Part shown: piece by piece, positions 61,983 to 64,000 of the stretch | Layout: each line of letters starts with the position of its first letter | Position numbering within the stretch: position 1 is the first letter of the stretch | NCBI GenBank assembly: GCA_022577435.1 | Contig: JAKOON010000067.1 | Location: 118,501 to 182,500 of the forward strand | Reading direction: 5' to 3' | Origin: Embiotoca jacksoni | Lineage: Eukaryota > Chordata > Actinopteri > Embiotocidae | DNA: 64,000 nucleotides | Position numbers and translations under genes: made by a program | The notes under the pieces: generated by a model | What the model saw: the letters and a program-made list of their open reading frames with translations, nothing else | What the model was told of the DNA's origin: nothing | Databases searched by the model: none

Positions 61983-62154
61983 TTTTGTAAAATATCAAAC
62001 ACCATTACATTTTACTGACATTCTGGACCACATACTATAGTGACATTTCTTTGACTTTTATTGACGACATTAATGAGTGTATAACATTTTGGACGACATA
62101 CTATGGCATGACTCTTATCAAAATTTTCTACTAAACGTTTTATGACATTTCCGA

Positions 62155-62283
62155 CAATATATAGATCGATATACTTTGCTGATCACACAAACATTTTGTG
62201 TTAAAGATTTGTTCTCTTCCCATCAGGGGTTTGACCATAGGACCCCTGTGTGGCAGGCGGGAACACAATGAACTTCTTCAGCC
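62155..62283 (-). mobile_element. SINE-like element b, unit 5
   Basis: Counterpart of 11255-11383. Confidence 0.55.
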
Positions 62284-62484
62284 AAGTCATATACGAAAAG
62301 TCCAGACCAAATACAATAGGACAATATTTTTTTGACACTTTGAAAGACATACTACTATGACAAATTGTTTTACTTTTTTGACTACACACTATGACATTTG
62401 TTTGACTTTTTTTTTTGACATACTATCAAATGTATTTTTTGGGGGGGTAAATTTTGGATGACGTACTACAGTATGACATTTTGA

Positions 62485-63110
62485 TGATAACCACAGTTGT
62501 GGAACTGATTTTCTTTAACTGTGGGTTTCTCCTTTTTTAGCCAGCTCAGCCAGAGAAAGCCTGGGTATGTTGCACTCGCTTTGAGTACACGCCTCATGAC
62601 GCACACCTGTGTTTATTAGTGTTTGGTAACAGCTGTTTTGAAAAGAGTTTGGTTGAAATGTAGAAATGTTGAAATGTTCTGCTTTATTTATTTCTCTATT
62701 TATTCTGTCCAGTCTTTTTTGGGGGGGTTTAATATAGGCTTTACGTGAAGCTTCTTTTCACAGCTTTTAACCCTATTGTACTTTACACACAACTCTTATA
62801 TTCGTAAATCTAAAATAAAATTACCATTAATTCACCGCCCAATAGAAAACTAAATCTGCTGATAATAATACTGTGAAATTTTACAAGTTGTTAGATTAAT
62901 TAAATCTAATGTGATATAAACTGCAGTTGAGACAGAAAGCAGCACAATATGCTGTTCTGCTGAACACTTGGTTTTCATAGGGATGGAGCGCCACCTAATG
63001 GTGAACAGTAATCACTGCTGCTCAGTGGATTTAATATTTGAATTTAATCATTTATAATATTAAATATACTTAGACATCAATAACTACACAGACCACACAG
63101 TATTCTTCAC
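62485..63110. other. Flank between satellite and nr1d 3' UTR, unit 5
   Basis: Short G run near 62721-62727, and the best CTCF-like match of the array at 62988-63003 (minus strand CCATTAGGTGGCGCTCC). No exon is seen. Confidence 0.5.
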
Positions 63111-63577
63111 TTTTTTTCATTCATACTATATCATATTTATATTCTATTTTCATCAGATATTTATACATATATATACATATATATACATATATATATATAT
63201 ATATTTATATAGTTATTTACATATGGCCTTGATGCCAGTAAAAGAAACCGATATTTCAACAAAATGACAAAAACAAGTGTCAAAATTCAGTGCTGTGCTG
63301 CAAACACTGTTTGATTTAAAAAAAGAAAAAAAAGAAAAAAGTAAAATCCAGAAAGTGGGAAAATGACAAAAAGAAACACGTGTTGTGATTACATGTACAT
63401 GATGCCTTGTCGCACTACTCGTGGGTTTTGTGTCACATCGTTTTTCTGCTCCAGATCTTGTGCAAATGTAGTGTTTTGCTTTTTGTAAATGGCGTCATCG
63501 ACTCCCCCCGGAAATCACCATGCGGGAGGTTCCCGTGCACATGAACACGTAAAAAAAATGAAATTAAACATACGACG

Positions 63578-63629
<52 letters not shown>

Positions 63630-64000
63630 TGAGACGAGGAGCAGATGCTTTCCGAGGCGAGGGGAGAAGATCCGAGTAATATTTGTCCACTTTAAGTACA
63701 GCCATGCATTAGCAGCGTCATCGTCACACGTTCTTCGATACGTTTTTTTCTGATAGCTTGCCTTCCTCGTCACACACGTAGCAGTCTTTAAGTATTGGAC
63801 CACGCACACATGTATGTAAAGTACAGTACATATCGTCTCTCACATTCACCCGCTCGTCACAGAATACACTTTGGAATTAAATGGCTTTTTTGCAGGAAAA
63901 CAACAACAACAACAACAACAACATTCTAATCAAAATCTTCCCGACTAATCAGATTCTACTTTGTCATAAGGTCGTAAAGCCATTTAAGTACTCGTCTTTC
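63111..64000 (-). other. nr1d2: nr1d fragment E 3' UTR (cut by window end)
   Basis: Matches 49196-50070 with TA arrays near 63163-63204 and 63580-63621 and (CAA)n at 63899-63923. The window ends before any coding exon of a fifth fragment. Confidence 0.6.

Larger units (their letters stand above)
61534..62484. repeat. Degenerate palindromic tandem repeat block, unit 5
   Basis: Same family as 10760-11585. Confidence 0.8.
52396..64000. repeat. Tandem unit 5 (type I), right end cut by window
   Basis: Truncated lectin, type I block, two-domain lectin gene, satellite, then the nr1d 3' UTR, where the window stops just beyond the CAA repeat. A fifth nr1d fragment is expected to the right. Confidence 0.85.

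Overview
The window is a tandem array from a ray-finned fish genome. A percomorph is most likely: the genes have introns, the intergenic DNA is AT-rich and full of microsatellites, and the lectin and interspersed-repeat families are ones I associate with percomorphs. No bacterial-type features are present. Five successive repeat units of roughly 12 to 14 kb can be recognised: 1-13523, 13524-25755, 25756-38425, 38426-52395 and 52396 to the window end. The nearly identical units are told apart by small indels, splice-site changes and block swaps.

A standard unit holds, left to right: (i) a 5'-truncated plus-strand C-type lectin copy (one lectin domain plus two tail exons); (ii) 3 to 4 kb of intergenic DNA; (iii) a two-domain C-type lectin gene (signal-peptide exon, CRD A, CRD B, tail exon 1, tail exon 2 and often a second, alternative tail exon 2); (iv) a block of palindromic tandem repeat carrying two tRNA-derived SINE-like elements; (v) on the minus strand, the 3' end of a Rev-erb type nuclear receptor gene (NR1D2-like). 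The receptor fragment always ends at the same junction, about 140 bp upstream of its hinge exon, where it is fused to a lectin intron. One fusion therefore probably founded the array.

Ten lectin loci are seen. Two (6080-10007 and 30255-34191) have every exon, splice site and a start codon, and predict secreted proteins of about 335 and 334 residues. Three (19225-22009, 44123-46400, 58037-60823) have good CRD exons, but their signal-peptide exon has lost its ATG. Four (13609, 25839, 38509, 52479) lack the signal exon and CRD A. One (844-2808) is a crossover chimera without tail exon 1. The sugar-contact triplet differs among copies (EPN, QPD, EPD, QPN, QPG), which suggests diversified ligand binding.

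Four receptor fragments are present, plus 3' UTR of a fifth at the right edge. Only the one at 50358-52249 keeps an intact hinge and ligand-binding domain, and none has the DNA-binding domain exons. The other three lost the ligand-binding exons by deletions that end in CAA or GAG microsatellites.

Units come in two flavours. Type I intergenic blocks (13.5-19, 38.4-44 and 52.4-58 kb) hold a retroelement-like fragment with a 19-bp minisatellite and an ATG-less signal exon. Type II blocks (2.1-7.7 and 25.8-31.9 kb) hold a decayed tail exon and an intact signal exon. Mosaic exons show that crossover and gene conversion still act between units. All calls rest on reading the sequence by eye; no alignment or database search was run.
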